Positions 4,206 to 11,813 are shown, counted from the stretch's first letter. The stretch is 12,243 bases of DNA from an uncultured Clostridia bacterium (GCA_937895465.1 CALAYY010000136.1:1-12243); one strand, 5' to 3'. Program-made: numbers and translations. The notes: generated from the letters alone by a model not told the origin.

Positions 4206-6140
4206 ATGGATGATGTTAATGTTAAAACTTTGAAGTATCTTGAACTCTTAAGCGAAAAATTCCCCACTTTACACAAAGCATATATTGAGATTATCAACCT
4301 TCAAGCCATATTGGCGTTGCCCAAAGGCACAGAGCATTTTATCAGTGATATTCACGGCGAATATCATGCTTTTTATCATCTACTTAACAGCTGTTCGGGT
4401 GTTATAAGAGAAAAGGTTGACAGCGTTTTATATGACGAATCTGCTAAAAAATCAGATTTATTGACGCTCATTTATTATACTAATCAAAAATTAGAACTTG
4501 AAAGGCAATGTCAAAAGGACATCAATATCTGGTATAAGCAAACGCTTCAACATCTTATAGAAATCTGCCGTATTACAGCCTCAAAATATACCCGCTCAAA
4601 AGTCAGAAAAGCAATGTCTCCAAATTTAGCCTATATAATTGATGAACTTCTTAACACTCAATTTGATAACCAAAACAAGACAGAATATTATGATAAGATT
4701 ATTTCTACTGTGATTATCTTAGGTCATGCAGAAACATTGATAGCCGAATTATGCCGACTAATCAAAAAGCTGGCAGTTGATAAGCTTCACATCTTAGGCG
4801 ATATCTTTGACAGAGGGATGAGTCCTGACCTAGTTATTGACTCTCTTATAGGACATCATTCGGTAGATATTCAATGGGGTAACCATGATATCGTATGGAT
4901 GGGGGCGGCTAACGGTTCTATTGCATGTATTCTCAATGTCTTGTATAACTGCCTAAGATACGGCAATATGCATGTCTTAGAAATAGGCTATGGCATCAGC
5001 ATGCGAGAACTTAGTGATTTTGCTGTAAAAACTTATGCTTACAGTCCGTCATTTTTGGCAAAAAGTGAAAATAAAAACATTGAGCTCTATTCTAAGATTT
5101 TGAAAGCTGTTGCTATAATGATGTTTAAAGTTGAAGGAAATATAATTCTTAATCATCCTGAATTTGAAATGGATGAGCGAAATTTGCTGCTCAAAACTGA
5201 TTTTGACTGCTTTGAAACCGAAATCGATGGAGAAAAGTTTAAACTCACTGATACAGATTTGCCTACCATTATTAAAGACAGCCCTCTAAGTTTGACGCAA
5301 GAGGAAGAAGAGGTTCTGGACGGGCTAAAACAGGCTTTTGTTTCAAGCGAAAGGCTTCAGCGTCATATCAGCTTTTTATATTCTAACGGCAGTCTTTACA
5401 AGTGCTTCAACAGCAATCTGATGTTTCACGGCTGTGTTCCTATGACAGAGCAGGGAGAGCTGGATTATATTATAATTGACGGTATTAGTTATAAAGGAAA
5501 AGACCTTTTTGACAAGGCAGAAAAGATAATCAACAGCACTCGATTTTTGGAGCCGTCAGCCCAAAAAGACAATTGGCTTGATTATATGTGGTATTTTTGG
5601 TGCGGTAAAAAATCTCCTCTTTATGGGCGAAACAAGATGACATCTTTTGAACGTATGCTAATCAAAATTCCAAAATTAGAAGCAGAACAGCTTAATCCTT
5701 ATTATTGTTTTGCCGATAAAAAAATCTTTTGCGAGAAAATCCTAAATGAATTTGAGATATATGACGATTATTCTCATATAATTAACGGACATATTCCTGT
5801 AAACGCCAAGTTGGGAGAAAGTCCGATAAAGGCTGACGGCAGAAGGTTTGTAATAGACGGAGGGCTTAACCACAGCTATTATAACACAACAGGAAATGCC
5901 GGCTATACTTTGATATTTAATTCTATGGGGTTAAAAGTGGCGGCACACAAACCCTTTGAGAGCAAAGAATTTGTTTTGAAATATAATTATGATATGGAAT
6001 CACAGATTATATACCGTGGCAAAAGTCCAAGAAGAATCAAGGTAAGAGATACTGATACCGGTAAAATACTTGAAACCCAAATAGCTGATCTAATGCTTTT
6101 GGCGCAAGCTTACAAAAAGGGCTATATAAAGGAAAAGTAA
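4206..6140 (+). CDS. fbp: Fructose-1,6-bisphosphatase, class III
   Basis: This cytoplasmic gluconeogenic enzyme hydrolyses fructose 1,6-bisphosphate to fructose 6-phosphate. The 644 residues match the usual length of the Firmicutes-type class III enzyme (FBPase_2), which uses a metallophosphatase fold. Metal-binding motifs are visible: ISDIHGEYHAF (46-56), GDIFDRG (198-204) and GNHD (225-228). Family-typical blocks follow: FHGCVPM (407-413), NGHIPVNAKLGESPIKADG (527-545), VIDGGLNHSYYNTTGNAGYT (549-568) and AAHKPFES (579-586). The start was placed at ATG 4206, which has AAGG 7 nt upstream; an in-frame TTG at 4200 is too close to that site. It has its own promoter, lies between the xre gene and an unrelated membrane operon, and no terminator hairpin is visible after it. 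All key residues are present. Confidence 0.96.
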   Translation: MDDVNVKTLKYLELLSEKFPTLHKAYIEIINLQAILALPKGTEHFISDIHGEYHAFYHLLNSCSGVIREKVDSVLYDESAKKSDLLTLIYYTNQKLELERQCQKDINIWYKQTLQHLIEICRITASKYTRSKVRKAMSPNLAYIIDELLNTQFDNQNKTEYYDKIISTVIILGHAETLIAELCRLIKKLAVDKLHILGDIFDRGMSPDLVIDSLIGHHSVDIQWGNHDIVWMGAANGSIACILNVLYNCLRYGNMHVLEIGYGISMRELSDFAVKTYAYSPSFLAKSENKNIELYSKILKAVAIMMFKVEGNIILNHPEFEMDERNLLLKTDFDCFETEIDGEKFKLTDTDLPTIIKDSPLSLTQEEEEVLDGLKQAFVSSERLQRHISFLYSNGSLYKCFNSNLMFHGCVPMTEQGELDYIIIDGISYKGKDLFDKAEKIINSTRFLEPSAQKDNWLDYMWYFWCGKKSPLYGRNKMTSFERMLIKIPKLEAEQLNPYYCFADKKIFCEKILNEFEIYDDYSHIINGHIPVNAKLGESPIKADGRRFVIDGGLNHSYYNTTGNAGYTLIFNSMGLKVAAHKPFESKEFVLKYNYDMESQIIYRGKSPRRIKVRDTDTGKILETQIADLMLLAQAYKKGYIKEK

Positions 6141-6233
6141 TCTTTGCTTCTTTTTTAGATTAATTATTTCAATAGATTAAGATTTAGATAAAATCATTGC
6201 ATTATTTACATAGATTTTTATTATTATTTTCGT

Positions 6234-6239
6234 TATAAT
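6234..6239 (+). promoter_or_regulatory. -10 box upstream of the membrane-protein operon
   Basis: A perfect TATAAT with a weak -35 candidate, TAGATT (6211-6216), at 17 bp. A start near 6246 would leave a ~30-nt leader that carries the ribosome binding site GGGGG. Confidence 0.45.
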
Positions 6240-6276
6240 TATTAACAATACTTAATTAAAATTTGGGGGCAACACC

Positions 6277-6966
6277 ATGCATCAAAAGAGTTTTATTTGT
6301 TTTAGTTGGCTTTTTTTATTTTATTTGGCATCTTTGGTCGGATGTTTAGTATCTATCCACTTTTTTAATGATTTTGTTGGATTGATTACTGGCTCTTGTA
6401 TAATGATTGCCACCCTCCCTTTTTATATAGTACTACGCAAGAAAAAATACATCCCTGCAATTATTAGTCTTATTAACGGCTTTGGCACAGGGGCTTCTGT
6501 CGGCACTTTTTATGTTATGCAAGAAGTTGAATTCTCTATAATGTATGCAGTTATCGGCATTGCTGCATGTCTTGCCTTATATTTTGCTTATACCATTTTA
6601 ATAAGAAATGAATATATAAAAAAGCATGCCAAGCTTTTTACTATTGTTTCATCGATAATGGTGTTGTGTGCTTTTATTAAGGGCTGGATTGAAACTAATC
6701 CCCAGTTATTCAGTCATATGACTTTTATGTTTATAGCTTCTGCTTTCTATGTTTTCGCGCTTATTCGCCCCGCTTTAGACAGCACACAACTTTTCAAACA
6801 TATCGCAATGTGTTCTTATGGTGCTCTGTTTTTGGTTTCTATTATTGTGCTGATTATAATAAGCGAAGGCAATGGATTGAGCTTAGATTTCTTAGGTGAC
6901 TTTAGTTTTGATACCTCAGATATAAAAAACAAAAAGATGAAAAATAATTTAAGGCGCAAGTTATAA
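6277..6966 (+). CDS. Seven-helix membrane protein of unknown function
   Basis: This 229-residue protein has hydrophobic segments at about 8-28, 33-53, 59-79, 86-107, 119-136, 147-164 and 177-197. Positively charged loops lie after segment 2 (RKKKY) and segment 4 (IRNEYIKKHAK). A soluble tail (200-229) is acidic and then Lys/Arg-rich. I do not recognise a family and see no conserved polar motif inside the helices that would suggest a transporter or enzyme. The ribosome binding site is TTGGGGGC, 7-8 nt before the ATG. The next gene begins 11 nt after the stop with its own AAGGAGA, so the two are probably one operon and may form a complex. Confidence 0.65.
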   Translation: MHQKSFICFSWLFLFYLASLVGCLVSIHFFNDFVGLITGSCIMIATLPFYIVLRKKKYIPAIISLINGFGTGASVGTFYVMQEVEFSIMYAVIGIAACLALYFAYTILIRNEYIKKHAKLFTIVSSIMVLCAFIKGWIETNPQLFSHMTFMFIASAFYVFALIRPALDSTQLFKHIAMCSYGALFLVSIIVLIIISEGNGLSLDFLGDFSFDTSDIKNKKMKNNLRRKL

Positions 6967-6977
6967 GGAGATAAGAA

Positions 6978-7433
6978 ATGAAATCTAATTTGAAATCTGT
7001 AAAAATATTGAAAAATCTTGCATGGTTTATTGTTCTAATTAATACAGCGTTGTTTATTTTTATTTTAATTTCGTTATTGACCTTAAATGAAAACGCCTCC
7101 AATTATGTTTTTAATAAACTTTTTTATTTGGTCGCTCTTGTTTTTTTGTTTATATTTTCTTTGATTATACCTGCAATACTTTCTGGGATAGCCGATATTG
7201 TCAACAACACTCATACAAATAACCTATTGCTAAGCAAACATTTAGAAATAGATATAGAAGTAGATGACGAACATGAGACTCAAAAAAGATTAGTCAAAAC
7301 ACCATCAACTATTATCAACTGTAAAAACTGTTTTCATAATATAGATGATAAAAAGTGTGAAATTTATGACATAAAACCAAAGAATATAGTCGATTATAAA
7401 GACGGTCTTTGCTCCGACTATATTCAAAAATAA
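6978..7433 (+). CDS. Two-helix membrane protein with a four-Cys cytoplasmic tail
   Basis: This 151-residue protein of unrecognised family has two membrane segments (about 14-35 and 46-74), so both ends should be cytoplasmic. An acidic linker follows (IDIEVDDEHE, 91-100). The C-terminal domain carries Cys115-x2-Cys118, Cys127 and Cys145, in the pattern CKNC...KKCEIYDIKP...GLCSDYI. Four cysteines spaced this way suggest a small zinc knuckle or another metal site; this is inference from spacing only. The strong AAGGAGA site sits 6 nt before the ATG. It is the second gene of the operon with the seven-helix protein. No clear terminator follows; the AT-rich gap leads to the promoter of the next gene. 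Confidence 0.65.
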   Translation: MKSNLKSVKILKNLAWFIVLINTALFIFILISLLTLNENASNYVFNKLFYLVALVFLFIFSLIIPAILSGIADIVNNTHTNNLLLSKHLEIDIEVDDEHETQKRLVKTPSTIINCKNCFHNIDDKKCEIYDIKPKNIVDYKDGLCSDYIQK

Positions 7434-7506
7434 TAACTTTTGGTAGATTACTTTCCTCTTATAAAAATTTATACATTAAAATTACATTAAAATTTTTTAA
7501 TCAGTC

Positions 7507-7535
7507 TTGAACTGCCAAGTTTTGCATGTTATAAT
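7507..7535 (+). promoter_or_regulatory. Promoter with leaderless start for the next membrane gene
   Basis: TTGAAC (7507-7512), exactly 17 bp, then a perfect TATAAT (7530-7535). Six bases (AAATAC) separate it from the ATG at 7542. The expected transcription start coincides with the AUG, and there is no Shine-Dalgarno sequence. Confidence 0.7.
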
Positions 7536-7541
7536 AAATAC

Positions 7542-8273
7542 ATGATACTAAGGATATTATGGAAAATTACTAAAGCGGTTTTGGATTGGATAGCAAAAGT
7601 CATTGTTTTTATGATTTTTAAGCTGTATCTATGGATTCCGCTGTTGTTTGCCTTAGTGTTTACTATATGCTCGGCTGCCGGCTTATTTGCTTTTCAAAAG
7701 TACATTCCGCATCTTGTTGTGTTGATGTCCAGCGGAACAATATTGAGTATTTTACTTTGTATCAGAAAATTATTTGACCCCAAAGCCAAAAAATCCGAAA
7801 AGGAACAAAAGCAAAAAGAACAACCGCAGAGCAAAAAAGAAAAACGGTCATTTCTTAATAAGAAAGCCCAGCCTGTATACAATGACGAGCCTATATATCA
7901 AAGCCAGCCAACCCCAGCTAGAGCAGAATATGTGGATTATAAACAGCAAAAGATCCGCCCTGACTTTGACGATATGCCCTATGTCAGTCCACAGGATATA
8001 CAAAGAAAACAAAGACGCAATGCCGAATGGTTTAACACCACTTATGAGGTAGTGCCTGAAATAAAGCAAACTCTCAATATCCCTGACTTAAAATCTTACA
8101 GCAATAATTATGATGTTGAGGTGGAACAGCCTGCAAGACTGTTTCGGACAAGAAAAGACCCGTCACTTTTTATAGCAGAATATCCCGACAGGCTTGAATA
8201 TTACCGCAAAACCTCTAACGGAATGGTGCTAGTAAGCGTAGAAGCCAATACATTAAATTATCAGAGTAATTAA
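7542..8273 (+). CDS. Membrane-anchored protein with long charged cytoplasmic region, unknown
   Basis: This 243-residue protein has an N-terminal amphipathic/hydrophobic stretch (1-28) and membrane segments at about 29-50 and 56-75. A long hydrophilic region follows: Lys/Gln-rich low-complexity sequence at 80-110 (KKSEKEQKQKEQPQSKKEKR), a Pro/Tyr-rich middle, and a possibly folded C-terminal end (about 195-243) with ARLFRTRKDPSLFIAEYPDRLEYYRK. I do not recognise a family. Promoter and start codon are so close that the mRNA should be leaderless, which supports the ATG at 7542. It lies between the two-gene membrane operon and the Fic-fold gene, and may be read through into the latter, which is 62 nt downstream with a strong ribosome binding site. 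Confidence 0.65.
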   Translation: MILRILWKITKAVLDWIAKVIVFMIFKLYLWIPLLFALVFTICSAAGLFAFQKYIPHLVVLMSSGTILSILLCIRKLFDPKAKKSEKEQKQKEQPQSKKEKRSFLNKKAQPVYNDEPIYQSQPTPARAEYVDYKQQKIRPDFDDMPYVSPQDIQRKQRRNAEWFNTTYEVVPEIKQTLNIPDLKSYSNNYDVEVEQPARLFRTRKDPSLFIAEYPDRLEYYRKTSNGMVLVSVEANTLNYQSN

Positions 8274-8335
8274 TTTCATAGCGATAGAATATATTTTATC
8301 CACACCAAAAATCTTAAATGATAAGGGGGTAAACT

Positions 8336-8983
8336 ATGGAAAACAAATATAATCTATCAAAAGAAGACAATCTGTCCTTAGCAAAAAACCTTAAGACAAG
8401 AAGCATTTATTCAAGTGTAAGATTGGAAGGCATTAATATAACCTATGCAGAAACACAAGCAATCTTAAACGGTATTAATGTCACAAGAATTTCACAAAAA
8501 AGCACTGATATAATCAAAAACCTAAAATTAGCTTGGGACTATTGTCTAGATAACATTGAGAAAGACATAGACCTTGATTTGATATGCAAAATCAATTCTT
8601 TGGTTTTGAACGGTCTTGATGAAGAAAATGCCGGCAAGCTCAGAGACGCTGATATGGAAGTGAGCGGCAAAAACATCTTGCCTCCGCCCAAGTATGATGA
8701 TGTCATAATTGCACTTGAAACAATTTTAAATAGCGGTACGAGTGTGGATAAGGCACTTAATTGTTTTTTGTACGGCTGTATCAATCAACTGTTTTTTATC
8801 GGTAACAAAAGGGCATTTATGCTTGCCTCCAACATGATTTTGATTAAAAACGGTGCAGGGCTAATGCTGGTAGATGAAAAACATCTGATAGACTTTAATT
8901 TGAAATTATTGTATTTTTACAACACCGCCAAAAGCCTTCCCTTAAAGGAATTGTTATATAACAACTGCATTACGGCAAAATAA
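8336..8983 (+). CDS. Fic-fold (Fido) protein with altered catalytic motif
   Basis: Fic proteins transfer AMP or related groups to target hydroxyls using the motif HxFx(D/E)GNGR. This 215-residue protein has the overall layout: an N-terminal inhibitory-helix motif S27-V-R-L-E31-G32 matching (S/T)xxxE(G/N), AGKLRD (99-104) before the PPPKY flap region (116-120), and the core QLFFIGNKRAFMLASN (151-166). Aligned to the motif, the catalytic His is Gln151, the acidic residue is Ile155, and the second Gly is Lys158. Classical AMPylation would therefore not be expected. Gln-containing Fic variants form a Firmicutes subgroup as far as I recall, so this may be a conserved variant rather than decay. The ribosome binding site AAGGGGG is strong. 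It converges on metA across a shared terminator. Confidence 0.8.
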   Translation: MENKYNLSKEDNLSLAKNLKTRSIYSSVRLEGINITYAETQAILNGINVTRISQKSTDIIKNLKLAWDYCLDNIEKDIDLDLICKINSLVLNGLDEENAGKLRDADMEVSGKNILPPPKYDDVIIALETILNSGTSVDKALNCFLYGCINQLFFIGNKRAFMLASNMILIKNGAGLMLVDEKHLIDFNLKLLYFYNTAKSLPLKELLYNNCITAK

Positions 8984-8987
8984 ACTT

Positions 8988-9020
8988 AAGCCCTGAAAAC
9001 ACTTCAGGGCTTTTAATTTT
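8988..9020. terminator. Bidirectional terminator between the Fic-fold gene and metA
   Basis: AAGCCCTGAA (8988-8997) and TTCAGGGCTT (9003-9012) form a perfect 10-bp stem around AACAC. TTAATTTTTT follows on the plus strand. On the minus strand, where metA ends at 9021, the stem is followed by only a short U run (AAGUUUA), so termination of metA from this side is less certain. Confidence 0.8.
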
Positions 9021-9947
9021 TTATTCGTGTTTGGGCATTTTGGAAAGATCAAAAGGAGTTTCTTGATATACCGCATAATTGAGCCAGTTATTAAACAAAA
9101 GCATTGAATGACTGCGCCATGTCATAAGCGGCAATTTGCCTATTTCATCATTGATATAATAATGTTTAGGCTTATCAATTTTTAGCCCTTTTCCTATATC
9201 TCTCAAGTATTCGTTATGCAATGTGTCAGCATCATATTCGCTGTGACCTGTGACATAAATATGTCTTAAATTTTTTGAGGCTACTAGATAAACCCCTGCT
9301 TCATCTGATTCGGCTAATATTTCTAAAGACGGATGTTTTAATATGTCCTCTTTTTTTACTTCGGTATTGCGTGAATGAGGCGCCAAAAAGCTGTCGTCAA
9401 AGCCTCTTACTATGGGATTGGTCTTAGAACAAAGAGTGTGCCGAAATATGCCGCTTATCTTTTCTGCTAATTGATGTTTTTCAATTCCATAATGATAAAA
9501 AAGCCCAGCTTGAGCTGCCCAGCATATATATAATGTGGAAAAAACATTGGTGTCTGCCCACTTAATAATATCCGTAAGCTCATCCCAATATAACACATTG
9601 GAAAAGTCCATGTTTTCCACAGGTGCGCCTGTGATAACAAGTCCGTCAAACTTCTCGTCTTTTATTTGTGAAAAAGTTTTATAAAACTGCTTGAGATGCG
9701 ACATTGCGGTATGCTTGCTGTTATAGCTTTCAGTACGTAACAATACTACATCCACCTGTAACGGCGAATTGGAAATAAGCCTTAGAAGTTGGTTTTCGGT
9801 AACTTCTTTTACCGGCATGAGATTGAGGATAATAACCTTAAGCGGACGGATATCCTGCGAAACCGCCCTTTCCTTAGGCATTACAAATATGTTTTCTCGC
9901 TGCAGTGCCTTGACTGCAGGCAGCTTTCCTGTTATATTAACCGGCAT
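9021..9947 (-). CDS. metA: Homoserine O-acyltransferase MetA, predicted acetyl-CoA type
   Basis: This enzyme catalyses the first committed step of methionine synthesis from homoserine, in the cytoplasm. The 308 residues are the usual family length, and numbering matches E. coli MetA. The nucleophile Cys142 is in YICWAAQAGLFYHYG (140-154), and His235 and Glu237 are in GHSEYD (234-239). Residue 111, which decides acyl donor in this family (Gly for succinyl-CoA, Glu for acetyl-CoA), is Glu in ITGAPVE. Homoserine O-acetyltransferase activity (EC 2.3.1.31) is therefore predicted despite the usual 'succinyltransferase' label. AAAGAGG lies about 8 nt before the ATG. The gene has its own promoter, is separated from the upstream gene by a terminator, and no other methionine gene is nearby. 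Confidence 0.96.
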   Translation of the reverse strand: MPVNITGKLPAVKALQRENIFVMPKERAVSQDIRPLKVIILNLMPVKEVTENQLLRLISNSPLQVDVVLLRTESYNSKHTAMSHLKQFYKTFSQIKDEKFDGLVITGAPVENMDFSNVLYWDELTDIIKWADTNVFSTLYICWAAQAGLFYHYGIEKHQLAEKISGIFRHTLCSKTNPIVRGFDDSFLAPHSRNTEVKKEDILKHPSLEILAESDEAGVYLVASKNLRHIYVTGHSEYDADTLHNEYLRDIGKGLKIDKPKHYYINDEIGKLPLMTWRSHSMLLFNNWLNYAVYQETPFDLSKMPKHE

Positions 9948-9990
9948 TTATTAAAACCTCTTTTTAAAAAACGCAATAAGTATTTTATAT

Positions 9991-10019
9991 ATAATAAGTT
10001 AATAAACACTTTTTGGCAA
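9991..10019 (-). promoter_or_regulatory. Promoter of metA
   Basis: Read on the minus strand: TTGCCA (10014-10019), a 17-bp spacer and TATTAT (9991-9996). The predicted leader is only about 35-40 nt, too short for a SAM riboswitch or T-box, and I see neither. Confidence 0.65.
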
Positions 10020-10037
10020 TCAGTCTAAAAAAAGCAC

Positions 10038-10069
10038 AAAAAAACCCGCCCTGAAAGGTTCAAGACGGG
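10038..10069 (-). terminator. Terminator after the ABC-like/membrane protein pair
   Basis: On the minus-strand RNA, CCCGUCUUGAA pairs with UUCAGGGCGGG over 11 bp with two G-U wobbles and a 3-nt loop, followed by seven U (10038-10044). The wobble positions are C-A mismatches on the other strand, so it works only in the minus direction. It separates this pair from metA. Confidence 0.85.
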
Positions 10070-10092
10070 AATTCTTATCTTTATAAATTAAC

Positions 10093-10776
10093 TTAAATGC
10101 GGCGGTTTTTGGATTCGTTGATACGGGCGTTATAATCTTCTTCTTCAATATAATTGCCCCAGATATCTCTTACATACTTTTTTGCTTTATAATCAGCAAT
10201 CTTGGTGCCGTCAGATGAGCTTACCACATTGGTAGGAGTAGTTGCACGTGCTGCTTTATAATTGGGATGAGTCATAAGCTGAGCCTCAAGTTTCCTTTTG
10301 TTTCTCAAAGCACGGCTCATAACAAAGATTAGCAAGAACACAAACAATAAGCCTGCCGCAGTAAACATTGTATAAACATTGTTCTTTAGTACTGTGGGTA
10401 TAAAGCCGAAGTGTGTTGCATAGTATGCCTTGTTGATTATATAGGGGGTTGCTATTGTGTAGTGATAAAAATACGTTTGAGCGACATAAAACAATGCACC
10501 AAAAACCAAACCAAATAATATAAATTCAAGTATAAATTTTCTTAAGTTGCGTTTTGCGGGCAATGTCTTAATAAACAATGTTATCAGCAGTCCGCCCAAA
10601 CCTGCAACAGCATACGCTGTCCACCAAGGCAAATTGACAAACATGGGCAATGTCCAGCCTGCCCATCTTGTAACATATATCGCCATAGGAACAATTGGAA
10701 CACTGATAGCTGCCGCAATTCCAAAGAATGCTACCAGTCCTAATATTACTTTAAATAACCATTTTATAATACTCAT
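10093..10776 (-). CDS. Four-helix membrane protein of unknown function
   Basis: This 227-residue protein has hydrophobic segments at about 7-35, 48-70, 79-103 and 133-154. Aromatic-rich loops (TRWAGWTLPMFVNLPWW; TYFYHYTIATPYIINKAYY) probably face the outside. The C-terminal ~70 residues are basic and cytoplasmic. I do not recognise a family. AAAGGCAGG before the ATG is a good ribosome binding site. It lies 89 bp downstream of the ABC-ATPase-like gene on the same strand with no hairpin between, and a strong terminator follows. The two may be co-transcribed and work together (the membrane protein as partner of the degenerate ATPase), but that is inference from position. Confidence 0.65.
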   Translation of the reverse strand: MSIIKWLFKVILGLVAFFGIAAAISVPIVPMAIYVTRWAGWTLPMFVNLPWWTAYAVAGLGGLLITLFIKTLPAKRNLRKFILEFILFGLVFGALFYVAQTYFYHYTIATPYIINKAYYATHFGFIPTVLKNNVYTMFTAAGLLFVFLLIFVMSRALRNKRKLEAQLMTHPNYKAARATTPTNVVSSSDGTKIADYKAKKYVRDIWGNYIEEEDYNARINESKNRRI

Positions 10777-10865
10777 AATGTTACCTGCCTTTATTTACAC
10801 TATAAATATACTATATCAAGTGAGAAAAAGCATTAACATCATATTAAAAAAAGATTAAAATTACA

Positions 10866-11654
10866 TTAAAAATCATCCTTAGGGCGGACAACCTCAACAG
10901 AGAATTTCTTTTGTTTGGCTTTTTTTGCGCTTCTTTTGAGCTTCATTAAAAACAGCCGCCATTTTGAAATAAGTCCGGGATGGATAAGTTTTTTGTCAGA
11001 CTTCTTGATAGGCAAGGTCAGTTCTTTGATTTTGCCGTCCTCGATCTTGCCCATTCTGTCGATTCCTGCACTGTCAGCCAGTTCGTTAAGACATACTGAT
11101 AAAATTATGCCGTATCCAAGACTTTTTAGTCCTGTTATTGCTCTTTCCAAAACAGGCTTTATTTCTCCGTCCAAAAAGCTGTCGCCGTCAATTATTATTA
11201 TTTTTTTTGATGACGTGGATTGAGCTACAATATTGAGTAAAACCGCCTGATGAGAGCTAAGGCTTTTTAACTTTTTGTCTGCATATTCCTGCAATCCAAA
11301 TCTCGTCAGCCTGTCTTTTATAATCACAAGCCTTTGAGCACGCGGCATCTCCAGATGTGAAAACTTATATTCAAGATATTCGGTCACATCAAAAGTCCCA
11401 AATAATATGCTCGTGCGTAAAATATAGCGGTCAGAATTGCTGAGGATTATATCGGATAATACTGTATCATCTTCTATCAGCAAAACTACATCTTTTTTTT
11501 GAGATGCTATTATCTTTAAAAAAAGTCTTTTTAGCGGCACGTTATCCCCTAACAGTGCCATTGCCTCGCCTTTATTAAGTATTAGGCTTACGTTATCCAA
11601 AAAAACTTCATCGCCTTTTTTTACCGTTATATTTTGTGTTAATTCTTCTGACAT
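10866..11654 (-). CDS. Degenerate ABC-ATPase-like protein lacking catalytic residues
   Basis: The 262 residues follow the order of an ABC transporter nucleotide-binding domain: FLDNVSLILNKGEAMALLG (18-36), a coupling-type stretch DVTEYLEYKF (89-98), LQEYADKKLKSLSSHQ (121-136), KIIIIDGDSFLDGE (151-164) and DRMGKIEDGKIKEL (199-212). Every functional motif is altered. Walker A GxxGxGK(S/T) reads GDNVPLKR (36-43). No Q-loop Gln is apparent. The signature LSGGQ reads LSSHQ (132-136). The Walker B catalytic Glu is Gly157, and the switch His is absent from ILSVCLNEL (184-192). ATP hydrolysis is very unlikely. A basic tail (about 217-251) could bind nucleic acid or membrane. The reading frame is intact and well started (AAAGGA 8 nt before the ATG), so it looks maintained, not decaying. 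The next gene on the strand encodes a membrane protein. Confidence 0.75.
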   Translation of the reverse strand: MSEELTQNITVKKGDEVFLDNVSLILNKGEAMALLGDNVPLKRLFLKIIASQKKDVVLLIEDDTVLSDIILSNSDRYILRTSILFGTFDVTEYLEYKFSHLEMPRAQRLVIIKDRLTRFGLQEYADKKLKSLSSHQAVLLNIVAQSTSSKKIIIIDGDSFLDGEIKPVLERAITGLKSLGYGIILSVCLNELADSAGIDRMGKIEDGKIKELTLPIKKSDKKLIHPGLISKWRLFLMKLKRSAKKAKQKKFSVEVVRPKDDF

Positions 11655-11680
11655 TTCCGCCGTCCTTTAAAAAGATTTGC

Positions 11681-11710
11681 ATTATATTGTCAATATATGG
11701 ATTATGCCCA
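11681..11710 (-). promoter_or_regulatory. Candidate promoter of the ABC-like gene
   Basis: Minus strand: a perfect TATAAT (11681-11686) with TGGGCA (11705-11710) at 18 bp. A perfect TTGACA (11688-11693) lies beside it but would need the poor -10 TTAAAG (11665-11670). Which one is used cannot be decided from sequence. Confidence 0.4.
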
Positions 11711-11774
11711 TACATCTTGCAACTATACAAAAAAATTTAATAAAGCTTCCTTATAACTAGCCTTTTTCTTTCTT

Positions 11775-11813
11775 AAAAAAGACCTTGAAAAACAGAATAA
11801 TTTCAAAAGGTCT
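11775..11813 (-). terminator. Imperfect hairpin ahead of murA, terminator-like on the minus strand
   Basis: AGACCTTGAAA (11780-11790) pairs with TTTCAAAAGGTCT (11801-11813), with a two-base bulge and a 10-nt loop. A T tract is present only on the minus strand (11775-11779). No minus-strand gene ends here within the window, so it may stop antisense transcription or be a relic. It could also fold in the murA leader. Confidence 0.35.

Noticed and set aside
6902..7102. Minus-strand open frame of 66 codons spanning two membrane genes
   Set aside because: It runs antisense across the junction of two well-supported plus-strand genes with ribosome binding sites, has no plausible ribosome binding site of its own and resembles no family.
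9948..10030. Possible SAM riboswitch or T-box ahead of metA
   Set aside because: The promoter lies at 9991-10019, leaving only about 40 nt of leader. No conserved riboswitch stem or T-box motif is visible, and the hairpin at 10045-10069 is the upstream gene's terminator.
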